Shown here in pieces: positions 26,740 to 41,600 of a stretch of DNA of 64,000 nucleotides. The stretch comes from Malurus cyaneus samueli (lineage: Eukaryota > Chordata > Aves > Passeriformes > Maluridae), in assembly GCA_009741485.1 (NCBI GenBank), contig CM019217.1, forward strand, positions 47,517,314 through 47,581,313. Reading direction: 5' to 3'. The position numbers and the translations under genes are program-made. The notes beneath the pieces were generated by a model, which was not told the origin of the DNA, ran no database searches, and saw nothing but the letters and a program-made list of their open reading frames with translations. The stretch's first letter is position 1. Every line of letters begins with the position of its first letter.

Positions 26740-26830
26740 AAACAACTGATTCAGCTGCAGCCAGCTGTTTCCATACATTTAGCAGAGTACATTCCTCCAG
26801 GGCTCCCACACTGCTGACCTATAAAAGGTG
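26740..26830 (+). promoter_or_regulatory. Candidate E-box / TEAD / TATA element
   Basis: Two CAGCTG E-boxes lie ten bases apart (26752-26757 and 26762-26767). A CATTCC core (26790-26795) follows, which is the MCAT/TEAD motif, then TATAAAAGG at 26820-26828. The order resembles compact muscle-type promoters or enhancers. Collagen XXV is known from the literature to act in muscle and motor innervation, and this lies about 18.5 kb upstream of COL25A1. The link is inference, and each motif alone is common. Confidence 0.25.
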
Positions 26831-29800
26831 AGTGCAAGTAGCTTCTCGAGGTGTTATCTTTCCAGGCTAGACACAAGACTGTTAACAACATGGAAAAGGG
26901 AAATAATTTCCCTAGTTCTCATTGCTGGAGGACTCATTTTCCTCCTTCTAACAGTCCTACAATTCTAACAGGTTTCTCACAGCTCTGCCACTTAATAAAA
27001 CAAGGAGATGGCACTGATCCCCATCACACATTCTTCCCATTTCTCTGGGCATAGGTATTTAACAAAAAGGAATGTTCCTCTAAAGTTTTGCCTAACTCTA
27101 CTGTGAATTACTGCAGGACAGATCATGCCATTCCACAGCTGTTGTCTTGTTTACATAGCACGGTTTAAATGCACATTCCCATCATGGGACATATGGAGCA
27201 TGGATGTTACATACTGCATTCTAGAATAAGGCTAGTTAAATCCCACTTTTATGGCTTGAGTTTTTAAGTCCCTGTGAGAGTTTGCTGCAGGAGACTGACA
27301 GGAGGGACAGGTGTATTGTGGCTTCAGCCTGGTGACAAGTTTTCACATTCAGCTGCATTCTTCCAGCAGCAAAGGGCAGAGCAGCTGGCAGCCCCCGAGC
27401 CTCCTTGCCTCTGCAGGAATGCCTGTGGCAGGGAGAAGAATGTGCTGCGTCCCTGTCCCATCACGCATTGCAGCACAGGCATGGCTGTGATCCTGCTCAT
27501 CAGGTGAGGCCTCCCTTGGATGCAGCCACTGTTACCCTTATTCATCCTGCATGTGGGCCTGGGGTCCTGGAGAGATGCAGAGCATTTCTAGGAAGCAGAT
27601 CTCATACCAAAGAACAGGCAAAAAATACGACTTGCTGAAATCAGATCTCTTTTGGCAAACTGGAAATTTTTCAAGTTTTGAAAATGAATGATAACTAGAC
27701 ATAGTTTATCACGTTTACTTGTTTGCTTAAACAAAGATTTTAATAGGAATGTATCACACCAGTTTTTGCAGGATACAGTGTGAAAAAGGTCCTTCAGAAG
27801 CCCATTCTGCCCGTGAGCCAGGTAGCTCCAGTAAGTGAACATTCCTAGATACAGACATCCTTTGTGTGCCTACATTAGGAAACTCTTTTGAGGACTAGAT
27901 GTGTAATACAACTGAAAACGCCCAAAAGCTAATAAATACTGGGCTTTCTTTTGGTTGCATGGCAGCTAAGGGCAACTAGGTATAAAGCAAAGGGGTAAAT
28001 TATGCTATGTACTACATGGGTGTGTTAGGGAGGAAAGCACATCCTCCCCACTCCCTCTGTCTCCCTCAGGTGGCATCCCTCATGGTCTGCAGAAATGTTT
28101 CTTCATAGCTCAAGGGGAGCAGTTGGCACTGCTACCAGGATGAGATGTTTCTGGTGAAGCATAAAGTCAGGGTCAGCAGGATAGGCACTGACAGAGCAGG
28201 CATGGGGAAAGCTCCCTGCACTACACTTCTCTCAGCCTTCAACCCAGGCTGTCCCTCCTCTGTCTAGTGCATATTTGTGGTTCTATGGCAGTGAGCAGGA
28301 TGAAGTACTGCACCAGATTCGTATCTTAAATACTCAGGCTACAAACGCAGCCATAGGAAAAATAGCCAGGAAAAAGCAGAAACCAGTCACCTTCTTTGGC
28401 TGTAAAAGAGGAATGGTGCGAGAATCCAGGGTGAAGTTCCAGCCCCACACCCCATCGAATCACCTATAGCCAGCAGGCAAGTGCTCTTCAGAGTTTTCTT
28501 GCAAGATGTGTTATAGATATTTGTGCATACAGGCTATTTCCTCTTTTTTGTTTTCACCTTTGAAGGTCACTGTAAGGGTGAACTGCGTCATTGCACTGCT
28601 CAGGAAAGGCAGGTGCTACAATTGCCTAGTCCAAAAGAATCAGGCAAGAGCATTAGCTCTTTTGCAAAGAGAGTAAGCATCTGGAATCTTTCTCCTTTCA
28701 CAGTAATCTCATTTGCTGTGAAATGATTGAACTCAGATCCCTGAATTTTCCTTGAAGACTATCTACAAGTACCAGCCAGCTCATTTGCAGCAATTCAGAG
28801 GGTAGGGAATAAATAAATCTCCTGCACTTATGGCCACCTTCCTCCCACCCTCCTCCAAAATCATATTCTCTCCCTCCCAATAGCAGAAGCAGTGATCCAT
28901 CCTGGGGCAGGGAGGACAAGGTGGGTCTGAAGGTGCGGTGTAGCCGGGTAACAACCTGGGGAGAGCAGGAGAGCAGCGCCGGGCCGTGGTGCTGCATCTC
29001 TCAGACATGGGGGTGCCTCGCTGCCGGCCCTGAGGAACAGCAGTGCTCCACGTGCACACCTCCTGTGCAGCAGTTTTGTGCTGGGCCATCTGTTCATAGC
29101 ACTGAAGAAGTTTGGCTTTTTTTCCCATCTCTGCAATTGATGTTGTGCCCTTCAAACACGGCTTTGGAGCAGCCCAAACTCGTACGCGCGATGTAAGCCT
29201 ACTCTGTGCAGATGGATAAGGATCTGACCCTGCACCCTCAACACTGGCAGAAGGGCTCAGTGGCACAAGAACTCATTTATTTATGAAAACATTCCTATTT
29301 GGTTATATTTATCGTATAACTTTTCATGATGTTCTGGGAGTCTGATATGTGATACACTTAAAATACGTTTTGGGATTCTGACATATTTGGATTTGGTCAG
29401 ATGTGGAGCTTGGCTCCAGATCAGAATCTCACTTACATTAAATCTAGTTGCGGTATGAAACCCTAGAACTAGGATTTGTATTCAAACTAAACAATACTAG
29501 AATCCTACAAGCAGTTCCTGTAAGACCTCAGCTATATTTGGTGGCTACCTGAGCAGCTGAGGCTTTAAATAAAGCCCGCACTGCTTGCTCAACTTTTACC
29601 AGCATGATCAGCAGTCTTGTTAAAAGAAATCAGGTTTTTTAAAATAACCTAACTGAAATATAGGCTTTTTCCTAAAAAAATAAGAGAAAAATTTTGCCAC
29701 ATTTGGGTTCATACAATGCAATGAAATAATTTTTTCTTTCTAAGACTTTAATTTCTCTATAATTTTCTTAGCAATGAATGAGTCAATAACTTAAGCAGAA

Positions 29801-31628
29801 GAGGAAAGCAACATAAAATATCCTGTATTTGATAGTGTTGAACACTGATACCAAATTTGTAACTGCGCACATTACTGGCTTAAAACTCAAAAGGAAAATC
29901 CAAACCAGAATCAGAATGTAGCAGAACATTTATTTTGGCACACTGAACATAGAAGCACATATTTAGAACAGCTTGAGGAGGAAGAGTCACACCTTTAAAA
30001 AACAAAGCCCGTGTTCACACCTCACTTGTGAAAACTTGACTTAAAAATAACATAATGGTTTCACTACGTTAAGCATTCTACAGCTCATGGAGCCATCAAG
30101 AACTTCCTTAGTTCCTGGAAAGTTCTACCTGTTTAAGACCTGTAAGATCCTTGCCATGATCCCTGCAAAGATGCAGGGCAGGACCATGTGTGCTCCTGAC
30201 ACAGCACTGGCACTGTACAGGTTTCAGGGGCTTCCTCCCCGGCTTCATCCCCAGCCACACCATCCCATTTTGTTCCAGCAGGGAGGCATCCAGCCTTGTG
30301 TGCCCGGACTGTCAATGGAACATGATAATGGAGGGTAATCAGGCAATTCACTTGAAAAGCACACTCCTGATCTGAACTAGACCATTAACATCTGCCCAGG
30401 CTGACGTGGCAGCAGCTCCTGAGCACCTCTTGCTGTTTCTGTAGGCAGGGGCACTGCCCAAAGGTGCCCCTTCCCCTTTCTGCATCTCTGTTGGTGATTT
30501 GGTAACACAGAAATGCCTTAACTGGTTCCTGCCTTCCCTCTCTGCACTCAGGGCCACTGTACACACTGACACGTCAGCTGAGCTCTGCGTGTGCCAATGA
30601 AGCCAACAGGCAGGATGGAAATGCTCCATGCTATTTCTGACAATTTTACCATTTTATTTAATAGTGCATTGACTAAAGGCTCTCCTGGATATTGTAGATA
30701 ATCCCCCCATATTCCAGCCTGGCAAATGAGGAGGAGCCATCTTGTTTCCTCCCAGTGCTGCATCCCAGGAGTGTCTTCATCCCAATCTGAGCTCCTCACA
30801 CTGGCCAACAGGTCAGGCATGACAAGACTCTGCATAATGTTCAGACAAAGCCAACTCATCTGCCTCCTGATGTGCGAGAGGTGTCTGCCTGCTTTAATAT
30901 ATGTGTTTGTGGTGTTGGCAGCAACGAGAACAAACTAGAAGGTAAATAACCTGTTTAACCAATGAGAAGAATTCCAAAAGCACAAATGTGGCAGGTCTTT
31001 ATAAAAAAAAAGTGATGAGACTGGGTCTAAATTGTCACAGCACATAAAACCAACTTATTTTCAAATTCACTTATAGTCTGAAACTTCAGTATTCACATTC
31101 TCAAACTCTTCTGAGATCTGGTGTTCAAGAACTTTTCTCACTCTCTTTCTCCCTTCCCAAGGAGTTGCCACCTGTGGTGCTGTCTTGCAGAGAAGGACCA
31201 GAGGAAAATGTTTCACTCTGACATTCCCAGATTGCTGACTACACAGCTATGCCCAACGGCTAAAGAAAGCACACCAAGAAGAAAAGTAAACATATGAACA
31301 AAGCCTAAAGAGGAAGCTCATGGTAGAAATGATCGCATATCTTTGGCTTCAGGAGGAAGAGCTGAGGCCAAGGACAAGTCAGTGTGCTGACATGAGGTGA
31401 TGGCTCAGAAATGTACTTCCAGAGTCAGTTTTCCGTGGGCTGCTACGCTGCCTGCAGGTGGATGAGGTGTCTGGGTGCTGCTGTGCCCTGCTGGCTGCAG
31501 GGGAGCCGCTCGTGGCAGAGCACCCAGCCCGAGCCAGACCTACAGCACACAGCTTTGGTGGCTTCACAGCAAATGTGAGCCAAAGCTCTTGCTTGGCTGC
31601 TGCTCACAAGGCCACTGGTAACAGGAGA

Positions 31629-31672
31629 GGGGAAAAAATAAAAAATAAATAAAAAAAAAAAGAGGAAAAAGC
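31629..31672 (+). repeat. A-rich low-complexity tract
   Basis: A stretch made almost only of A, with AATAAA-like steps and an A run of about 11. It could pass for a poly(A) tail, but the sequence on its left shows no gene similarity. Confidence 0.75.
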
Positions 31673-34316
31673 AAACAGTAATGTGGTAATTTTCCCCTCA
31701 GCACTGGGACTGTTACTGCTGTCCCTGTGTATGGCTCAACAGCCCCTTTATTATGTACACCTTTTAAATGCTATCTTCAAAGACAGGGTCCATGATCCTT
31801 CTCATGCTCTACTGCTCTAAGTTTTCCAGATGGAATGATAGTTTTTTAAGCACTCCTTTATTGCACTCTCAACTACTTCTCTCATCTGGGAAATAAAGGT
31901 TAATTGGCCATGTACAATTACTGATTCATATCACAGGCACACAGGATAGCCAAGATTAACTAACAATCATTGCAAAAAATGGCAGTGACTATGCTAGAGA
32001 AGCCTTGTGTAATCCTCTCACAAAACTAAAGATTGTGACCAGCATACTACCCAGGTAACTAAACTGTGAATTAATACAGACATTTCTGGAAGCTACCTAC
32101 ATGCAGTTAAGGAAGTCATATATGATAAATTGCAACATCCTCAAAATCTCAAGTGTTAAGTGCCTTCATTTGCAGATTTATAAGGTATGGCTAATATATG
32201 CCCAGATAATTTTCCTTTATAACTAAATTCCATGCAAGTGACCTATCTTCCTCCTCCTTAGTATTCTGTTTCAGTTTGTTAGCAATTAGCACTATAGAAA
32301 AGACATCTTTAGTCCAGAACAGATTTCCAACTCATTTAACAGTTCATTGTTGGGTAATGGAAAAACAATTGAATCAAAGGCTGGAGCTAAATGGTTCATC
32401 TGAGTACAGAAATACTGTTTATTCTTTTGGAGATGTGTAGCAATGGCACTTGATAGCTCATGCTATCATTTCAAGAAGGAAACAGCACATTAACCAGGTA
32501 TTAACTCCTCATTCTGCAGCATCACTGCCCATGGACTGAGACTGAACTTCATGAGAAAACACTTCCTTTCCCAAATGGACCCACATGAAGCCATCTACTG
32601 CAACAGGGCTGCCCAACCCTACAGCCCACAGCACTTCTCTGTCAGTGTTAGAGCTGTAACTTGTGAAGTACTTAAGGATGAAAGACTCTGAAAAAGAAAA
32701 GGGTTGTATTTTTCAAGCTCAAAGAAGGCTAATAAATAAATGAATCTTTATGGGATTCTTAGAACATCATATGGCTTCAGGCAAATACATGTTCCTTTTC
32801 AGATCAAAACAGAGAGGAAACAGTTTTGGTCTCTGAATGAAAATGGGTTTGGAGAGGAAGCAAACAACATCTCTTAAATGGAAGTGAAAAAGAAAACAGC
32901 ACAAAGAGCCATATGCCTGGCATCCTTGAGAGTCCTCAAGAGAGGAGGGAGGGAGTTGTGTTAGAAGGGTGAGATGTGGTCTATGCTTGTGTAGACAGGA
33001 AAATAAGAAAATAACTTCAAGAGGTGAGAAATGTCAAAGGAATAAAATAGGTATATTAAAGGAGGTGTTAAAGAGGATTATTATCCCTCAATGTATTCCC
33101 TGAAATCCTATTTAATATTAATGGCACTTGAATACACAACTCATGCCAAAAGAACAGTGATCTTTGTGGCCTTAAATAGGATCCTACAAAATTCAGATCA
33201 GCACAAGAGGTAGACAAAACAAGCCATTGGGAAAACAAAATTAGACCAATAAAAGAGGAAATAAAGAGATAGCTGGTGTGAGATTCAGGTGTTTGTCTCT
33301 AGAAGATCTCATTGACCTGCATTGATGACATTGGCTATGTGGCCCATGAGGAGCTCCTGCCAACAGATAACTGCAAACACATATTTCTTTCCATTAGCAC
33401 ATCACTGTTTTGTGTAGCCACCAGCAAAACAGCTCAAGAGACAGCACTGCACACATTTGTACTGAGCTACAAACCTTCTCAAAGTGTTCAGGAAGATGTA
33501 ACAGGTCGATGTTCAATGGGTGCTTGGCAGTAGAGCTCTACAAAAAGTGACAGAGCATGGATGGGGTGGCATTGCAGCTGCAGTTGGAAAGGGGACAAAC
33601 CTATGGAAAGAAGGTGCTGTCTGTGAGCTCAGGGGAAGATGATACAGACCTTTAATTTTGGGAGGATCACAGGAGTCATGAGAGGAAACAGTGAAGGTGT
33701 GATATAAACACAGAGAGCGATTTTGATGGGTCCCAGTTCCTGACTAATAAATCAGTACATGATAATATCAAATGTAAGAAGTAACATACAGACTCCTTTG
33801 ACAAGCTGATTGCTCCAACGTGCCCTGATTCACAGGGGTATGAATGACAGTAAACCTGCCCACAGCTTATCTGAATTTCTTTGTCAATATACCTTTTCAA
33901 ATCAGCTTCCAGTGGGAAGAAAAACAAAAACAAAACCCAAAACCCAAACAAACAAGCCTCCAGATGAAAGCATTAGAGCAGCATGCAACTTCCCTGAGAA
34001 GCAGAGCAGGATTTTGCTTATGGTTGAGTGTTGAGGAGCAGCTAGCCTGCAGCACAGCTACCTAATCAAGAGGCTGCAAACACCCCAGGACTCTCACATT
34101 GGTCCAAGAAACTTAACATCATGGTTGTAGCTAATGAAGTTTTACAGCTGATTTATGGTATGTGCTCAGAAGTCTTCACTCTTTTATAAGTGCATGGGAC
34201 TTTTCCTATAAATATGGATTGAGCAGAAGGCTTTGGAGTGTTTTTTACACATTGTAATCACATACAGGCATGCTATCACTTGCAAAAAAAAAAATACATT
34301 CCCTCTCTCTACTTGT

Positions 34317-34338
34317 GGATATATATTTATATATATCC
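34317..34338. repeat. Perfect 10-bp inverted repeat
   Basis: GGATATATAT and ATATATATCC are separated by TT. This is a cruciform-prone AT palindrome in intergenic DNA. No function is claimed. Confidence 0.85.
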
Positions 34339-37300
34339 CCCATTTAATTTAAGCATATGGGCTGGTATTCCTGTGGGTAAACCACCTAAAAATTAGTTCC
34401 AGAACAGACACATTAATGGAGACTCAAGCAACTAAAATGTGAAGTACAGCTGAGGAAACCTTGGCAGCAAAATATTTGAGCATTGCCAGAAAAAGTAGAT
34501 TCCCACCTTACAGCCAAATTTCATTACCTTTTGATGAGCAATACTACCAGTTTGTTTTGTTACTAGTAACTTTTAGGTATTTCTTACATTCTGGAGATGA
34601 ATGTTAGTTGCTTGCAGTCATAACACACAGAGGTGTGGCGCTGGGAGGTTTCAGTGGTTGAGCTGGGTTCAGCTGAGCCCAAAGTCCGGCTGGGGCATTT
34701 CCCAGCCTTGCCCACGAGGTTGCACTGGGGCCTGTCAGGAGCAGCACAGACTGCTGCTCCTGTGGGCACTGCTGCTGCCAGGCTGCTTGCATCCCTCCCT
34801 ATGTGGCAGAGAGATGACAGGTGCTTGCTCAGAGCCATTAAAGATTCCAGGAGGCATTTTATAGATGAGTGAGTTGTAGATGCCTGTTTGCTGGCTTCCT
34901 AAGGGAAGCTGCTCTGATGCTGGATTTTATATTCATCACAAAGTTCATTGGAAAACGTATCTTCACTTCCTTTCTGATCTGCTTTGCAAAGCATCTGCTA
35001 TGTTTCACGCAGGCCACAGCTGATTTCTTTGGAAGGGAGTGATTCCTACGTAGGATTTACACATGACAGCAGCAGGCAGAGGGAGCATTGAGGGGCAGGC
35101 TTAATCCTCAGCTGTGCTCCAGCTGATATCAAAGAGCTTTTATATTTAATAAGTCTCAAGCACTTACAAGCACAGAGGACAGACAAGTACAGAAAAATAT
35201 AGCAGAACCAAACTATCCTCAAGGGCAAGATGAAACAGAAAATTACGAGCCCAAGATTTCTTAAATGAGTAGAAGTCCACATTCAATAAAAATGAAGAAT
35301 TATACACAAATCATCCTGCTGTTTCAGGAGGATAATTTATCTAAATATGATGTCAAGCAAACACCACTGGAGCACTGATATCAAGCAGGTATGTGTTAGA
35401 AAGCAGACATACAAGTAAGTACCCTGAGAGAGAACTTCTCCCCAAACCTTTTTTTCCTCTCTTTGATTCAGGAGACTGAACCCTAAAAATAATAGATCCT
35501 TCTCCAGAGAGCCTTTCTGTGCTCTGCAACTCTGCTCACCCACCTGGCCTTCCACATCAAGCAGAAAATACTTTAGCTGCAGTGATCAAAAACATTCCCT
35601 TTCCTGCCCCACTGGGAGAATGCTGCTCCCAAAGCCCACTGGGGTTGTTTCTGTCCCTCTAACACAAGGACTGTTTTAATTTTAGACTTAAGCTGTTGTT
35701 AACCAGAAACAGAAGAAAGACATGTCTTTAGAGGTTTTACCCAGCCCAGAACAAAGCTCTCAGCTGGAAGACACTATTTCTTAAGTCCATATAACAGTTT
35801 TTTTTGCTACAAGACATTCCCAGAGCTGTGTGCAGGGCAGTCTCTCCACATGTGAGAGGCTCCTTCTTCATCTTGAGATCTGCTGAGCCCAGACAAGAGG
35901 TCTTTATCCTGCCCTCCAGTTATCTGGTAAAACATAAGCTTTAAAATTCCTAAATCTCCTCACAGTCTCTGTATCTATGAATATCAAGTCTTTCGTGTCA
36001 CTGTCATGGATCTTTTATGCCCCCCGGCTTTTTTATCCATAATGCTACCATCGTCACCATCAAAGTCAGTCCATTCTCTTCTCTTAGTCCTACTTCTGCT
36101 CCATCAAGAAAGAGCCTTCAGGAGCATTGTCTTCCCCAATAAAAGTCCATAGTGTATTCCCTTCATATTTCCCTCATTGTTACTTCCTGCAATGCTAATG
36201 TTGGGCTACCCCTCTCCTCCACCTTTCTCCTTTATCAGCCTTCACCAATACTCACATTTGCTGTCAATCTCATATGGGAATTTGCTAACATATTCCTGCA
36301 CATCTGTAAAGAAAGGTTCTCACAACTCCCCAAGAGACTGAGATAGAGAGAGCATTTAACTCACATGTAATTTTCAGTTGACTGTTTTTGACAGTGCAAT
36401 TTCAGAAAGTTAAAGGAGCAGGAAAGTTTGTGTTGAGGTCTAAGCAGGCATCTATAAGGCAGCAGTGCAACTTTACAGAAAGCATAGCTGTGGAGGGCTC
36501 TGGGTGAGAAAGAAGCATAACAGGGCTGTGGAAAATGGAAGCTCTGCTGAACAGAGCCAGGACTGAGGAGCATGAGTAATACTTAGGGTGGGAAATTGAG
36601 ACGTTACCTAGTAGTCCCTCTCTCCCTTAAGTCAGTACTGACTAGGTTAGACCTCCATAGCCACCATTATCATCAAAGACTTAAATTTTCTTACTTTCAC
36701 GGAAAACAAGGAAGACCGAATGGTTTTACCTTTGGCATAAAAAGAATATAACTAGTGTAAAGAATATGACAGCTACAAGATATCTATGACAATAATTTGA
36801 GGAATCTGTGTCCCTGCACGATTCAGTAAAGTCTCTGGCAGCTGGCAGCCTGATAGAGCTGAGATGATGCAGACACAAGGCTGGGACCTGTAATCCCAAG
36901 CAGCCGGGCTATTTTATTGTGCTTATTCTTGTGAAATCTACAGGAGAGCTATGGATTATTTAGCTGATAGTATCTCATGACTGGCCTCCTTTTTCTCTCT
37001 ACTCACAGCAAGGAAAAATTTCCTAAATGTTCGTGATCAGGTTTCAGACACTTTTCTGATCACCAGCTTAGCTGTTTAGCTCTGCAGCTCTTGGAGGCTG
37101 TGCTCAGACATCTTAAATCTGTAATTTTCATATTAACAATGTAATTTTTGCCTAGATATTGCATGTTCTTACCCCATCCTCTGTCTCTGATAGTTTCACA
37201 TGGAAGAGATCACAGCGATGTTCATAGATGGAAAGACATGAGAAAGACACATCTAACACTGATTTTTGTTATCAGCCTCAACAGTTCACCATCCCATTCC

Positions 37301-37669
37301 CTACCAAACACTCTTTCAAAGATTTTGCAGTTTTGGAGCCTTCAAGGAATTGAGATTTTTTAAACACCATTCTCTCTGTAGAGAGAAAGAGAAATGTAGA
37401 GAGTCACAAAGCCAGGAGCTCAGGAAAGGCTGCTGACCATTGCAAAGAGAGGCAATGTGGGTGATCTGACAGTTTGGTGGGTTTAAAACGTGTGAGAAAA
37501 CCAGGATGTCACTTCAAAACCTCTGAAAAAGAAGTGAAATGCATAACATACACTTTTTTTACAACTTACAGTAGCCCAGTTGTGTAGGTTTTGTCACGCA
37601 CCTACAGGCATCTAAAGATTTACTTTGTTCTGATCCAGATGTATTTTGCATATCCTTTAAGAGAAGGAT

Positions 37670-37716
37670 TTTTTGTTTGTTTGTTTGTGGGTTGGTTGAT
37701 TGGTTGGTTGGTTGTT
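37670..37716 (+). repeat. TTTG/TTGG microsatellite
   Basis: About four TTTG repeats pass into about six TTGG-type repeats, with one interruption (TTGATTGG). A short-tandem-repeat locus likely to vary in length. Confidence 0.9.
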
Positions 37717-38554
37717 TTCTAGTGTGGGTTTTGTGTTGGGGTTTTTCCCCCCATGATGCAGTTGGGCATTTTTTTCTTCCCAGGAAAGGAGATCCTATAT
37801 ACAACTGATCTGAGCACCATCAGGAAAGAAAGATTTTTCTTTGGAAATTTTGCATGAGCAAGAAACAATTTCCCAGCAAACTTTATGTCCTTCAAAAGGA
37901 CATTAAAATCATTAGCTGCTAATTTTGACTGAGCATTTTGAAAATGTACTTAAATAACTGTGGAGGGGACCACTATTGATAGACTTAGTCAAATTAGGGA
38001 TTAACTCGGGAAAAAAAGTAATATAATTGTGATTTATGTTCATCCAAGTTTGATCTGTGTGAATTTTTTGTATTTTATCCAGAATCTACCTTCAGACTGA
38101 ATTCTGTTTGTCCTTAGAACAATAGAATAAATTTGCTTGACCCTTTATGACACAAACATACACTTAATTTGTATCAACATTTCACTGAAGTCTGTAACAC
38201 AGGAAACCAAATCTGAAATCAAAATTAGTTTTCAGACTTCACTTTCACGATACAACAGCTTAGAGCAGTATGACAGAGAATTTGTGCCTAGACCAGTGAC
38301 TTTTTTACAATTTGCTGAACGATGTGCTGGTTTTTTTCTGTGATGTGACTGATTGGGGAGGTAGTAGTGAACATGTAGATGCCTGCTCCCAGATCTCACT
38401 GTAGTAATGAGAGATTCAACAACCAATTGGAAAAGTCTTCTGAAGCCACCACTGCCTTTGTCAGGACTAGAAGCATAAAACAGAAACCTCAAGACATGCC
38501 ATGGACATCCTGATAGGATTTTCATTTGATAGCATCACAGTTATTTGGTTAAAG

Positions 38555-38605
38555 AGAGAGAAGGACATGGCCTTTAGCAGATTTGCGGATGACAGTGTAA
38601 AATGA
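38555..38605 (+). mobile_element. Possible tiny CR1 reverse-transcriptase scrap
   Basis: TTTAGCAGATTTGCGGATGA reads RFADD in one frame. This resembles the FADD core of CR1 reverse transcriptase that is clear elsewhere in the window (59095-59121, minus strand). Similarity outside these bases is weak, so chance is quite possible. Confidence 0.2.
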
Positions 38606-41600
38606 TGCACTGATAGTCAGATATGCAGTGCTTATAAGAAGAAATTTTATTCCAGATAAATTACTGAGAATATACGAATTCCAAATTCCAGGGGTAGGGG
38701 TGGAAACACCCAACTTTATCTGTCTTCAAGTAACTTGGAGGACACCATCCACTGAACTAAGGGAAGTATTCCTGTGGCACCTACCTACTTGACCCTCTTA
38801 AAATCCCATCAGAGATTTTAATTCTGCTTGCTTCCTGGCTCTATCCTTTTAATCTGGTAATCAAACCTTCCTCCTTTTGTCTTCTGCCTTTTCTTATTTC
38901 TAATTGTTTGTTCCACAATAATCTTGTCCATCTCTGACCCACAATATCTGTAGATTTCAGAGGCTTCAACCTGCTTTAAGTATTTGAATCACTGACAGTG
39001 CTTACAGAAATGTTAGTTTATCTGCATTACAATGATTCAATATCTGCCAATATCCTGCAGGAACTTTACATTTCTAGTAATTGTGTTGGGGCATAAAAAT
39101 ACACTGAATTACTGCTGCCTCTTTCTGAGGCGGTTTCCACTGAGATCTCTCAGTGGTATATTCTGTATTGTAATAATTTCTCTGAGAAGAAAAAAGTTCC
39201 TTCTTAAACATAACTGTTTCTACATATAAGAAATCTGGAATTAACAAGGTGAAGAGAATTTCCCTGCTGTATAATTAGCTTTTTGTGCTGAATCCATCTT
39301 GACCCTCATATTGGCGTTTTTATACCCTCCAAATACTCCAGCACATGTGAAAGTTTACTTCCATGACTAATCCTATTGATTTGGATCAGACTACACACGT
39401 GAGTGAAGTTACATGTTAATATAGGACTTCGCAGGCTCAGAAACTCTAAGTTCGAACTTTGTCCTCCCAGCCTTTCACCATGACCCAGGAATTCCAGTGG
39501 TGCTCATTCATACACAAATAAACAGACCAGGGAACCGAGGGATATTAATTGGCCTGGAGCCAGGGCAAGGATGCTTTTTTTTTCAGTCTGAGATTCTCAG
39601 GTCTGGTCTCTTCGTTCTAATTTTTGATGATGGCTCTCCAGTAAAATTCTTGCCAATAATCAACTGTGTTTTTAAGCAAGTATTTGAATATATAGAAAAT
39701 GTAAGATGATTTATCTGTTATGAAGGGTTTTGTAACACATTCATGAGAAAAATACTTGTGAATTTTAGTAAAGAATGGCATACAGGATCTGAATTTTTTC
39801 TTAAATCAGTTTGTAGGTCTAGGAGAGCTGGTTTCATCATGTTGAAAAAGGAAATCCTGTGAAATATATTAAAATCCAGATGTAAGATTTTTTAATTTTT
39901 TTTTGTTTTCAATATCAGGTTTGCCAAAATACCAGTGAGGTTATGAAACTAATAAACTAAATCCTATGCTCATGTGACTCTGGTCTGAAGATAAGTCTGA
40001 CTTAAGGAATCAAATATATGAAGTGTTTGTCCAGTAGATGTGAAATGCACAAATCTAAGTATTAAATCACGAGCAAGTGTTATCCATCTGCTAAGTATAT
40101 TAATGTACTGCATCATGTATACTGTAATGTGCTTATATTAAATTTAAAGTGACAGAAGGCAATCAATTTGGACATTTGAAAGGGAAAGGCTTTTACAACT
40201 TTCTTCCCTGAACAGTGAAGTAAGTTGTTTTTCTGGTGATTCTGAGCTATCTTGGCAGGTATTATGAGCAGGTCAATGAGAAATACCATACTATCTATCC
40301 TGCCAGGGAGCTGAGAAGTGAGACAAGTCACAGAAGTGCTGGATTCTGCTTCCACCTTGCATTTTTCCCATACAAGTATACAAAAGTTGAACTAAATCTC
40401 ATTTAGGGTGCAAGATGCACTCTAATTTGAAGGCTGAACTGAGCAGGAGAGAGATGAATGGAAGAAGAAGTGGAATGCAGATACAATTCGACTCCACATA
40501 GAATGAATAATATATAAGCTCTGTTTGAAAGCAGGAACCTTTGCAGAAGAAGGGTTTGCATAACCATTATTAACCATTCAAGCGTTTGTCTTTGTGTGTG
40601 TCGCCTCAGTTCTAACTCGAAGTCCTGGGCTCCAATCCCTATCGGTATTTATTCACTGCCTTCTGCCTTTCCTGATCATATATGCAATATATATCACAAA
40701 TTGAACATGGCTCATTGTTTCGACAGACAAATGCTTACTTTTCACTCATCTGTTTTTGCATAATTTAAGTCACAAGTTTATGTTGTATCTGGTAAAGAAA
40801 TCCAGTAGTGGACTGTGGATTGGTCAGCCAGAATATAGCATGCGTAGACACAAAAATATGGAAAAAACTCCAGACGCTAGTCCTGTCTGGTGGAAAATTG
40901 TTATCTGCAAACACCATCCACACCTTCAGAAACAGATCCATGAAATGCACACAGCAGCATCTTGTGTAGCACCTTTGGCCTGATCACAAGATCTGCTGAA
41001 ATGTGGTCTTTAGAGATTTGAATCTTCAAAGTGAGAGCACTTCCCTCTTGGTGGGAAGCATGGATGCCTCAGGTCTGCGTGCATGAATACTTCAGCAGAC
41101 CTTACTTAAAATCCTCCTCTCTTTGCTACTGTTTGAGTTGGAGTGCTGCAGATTTGCCATTTCTTATACTCTACCTGTATGTGTAATGGCCAGCTCAAAA
41201 TACCTGGTGTACAGTTATTTCAAGCTGCTATATTCTGGCTATCAGACAAAAAATATGCTTTTAAGGCATTTCAAGTGTTTTGTAACCTAAACTTGCATGG
41301 TATAACGTCTTAAATGTGACCAGCAATATCTGAGGTACAGTTCCTGGCAGGAAGCAGCTAAATTACTGCTTGCCCATAGAAACTGATGTCTGGTTTACTT
41401 CTGGAATAGGAGTTTAACTCCTTACACCAAGTTACTGTCTCTAACTCAAGACCTATAAATCTTCACCAATAAAAAAGATTAAAAAATAGTGGGTTTTTTA
41501 AGACAGAGAGAGAGAATAAAAAAAAAACCAAACCAAAAAACAAACACCTGTTCTTTCATTGCATGGATAGCATTCTCAAAAGTGCTACAGCAATCTGGTT

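Noticed and set aside
28781..29266. 161-codon minus-strand frame
   Set aside because: No family motif, overlaps other frames on both strands, and lies in a slightly GC-rich patch.
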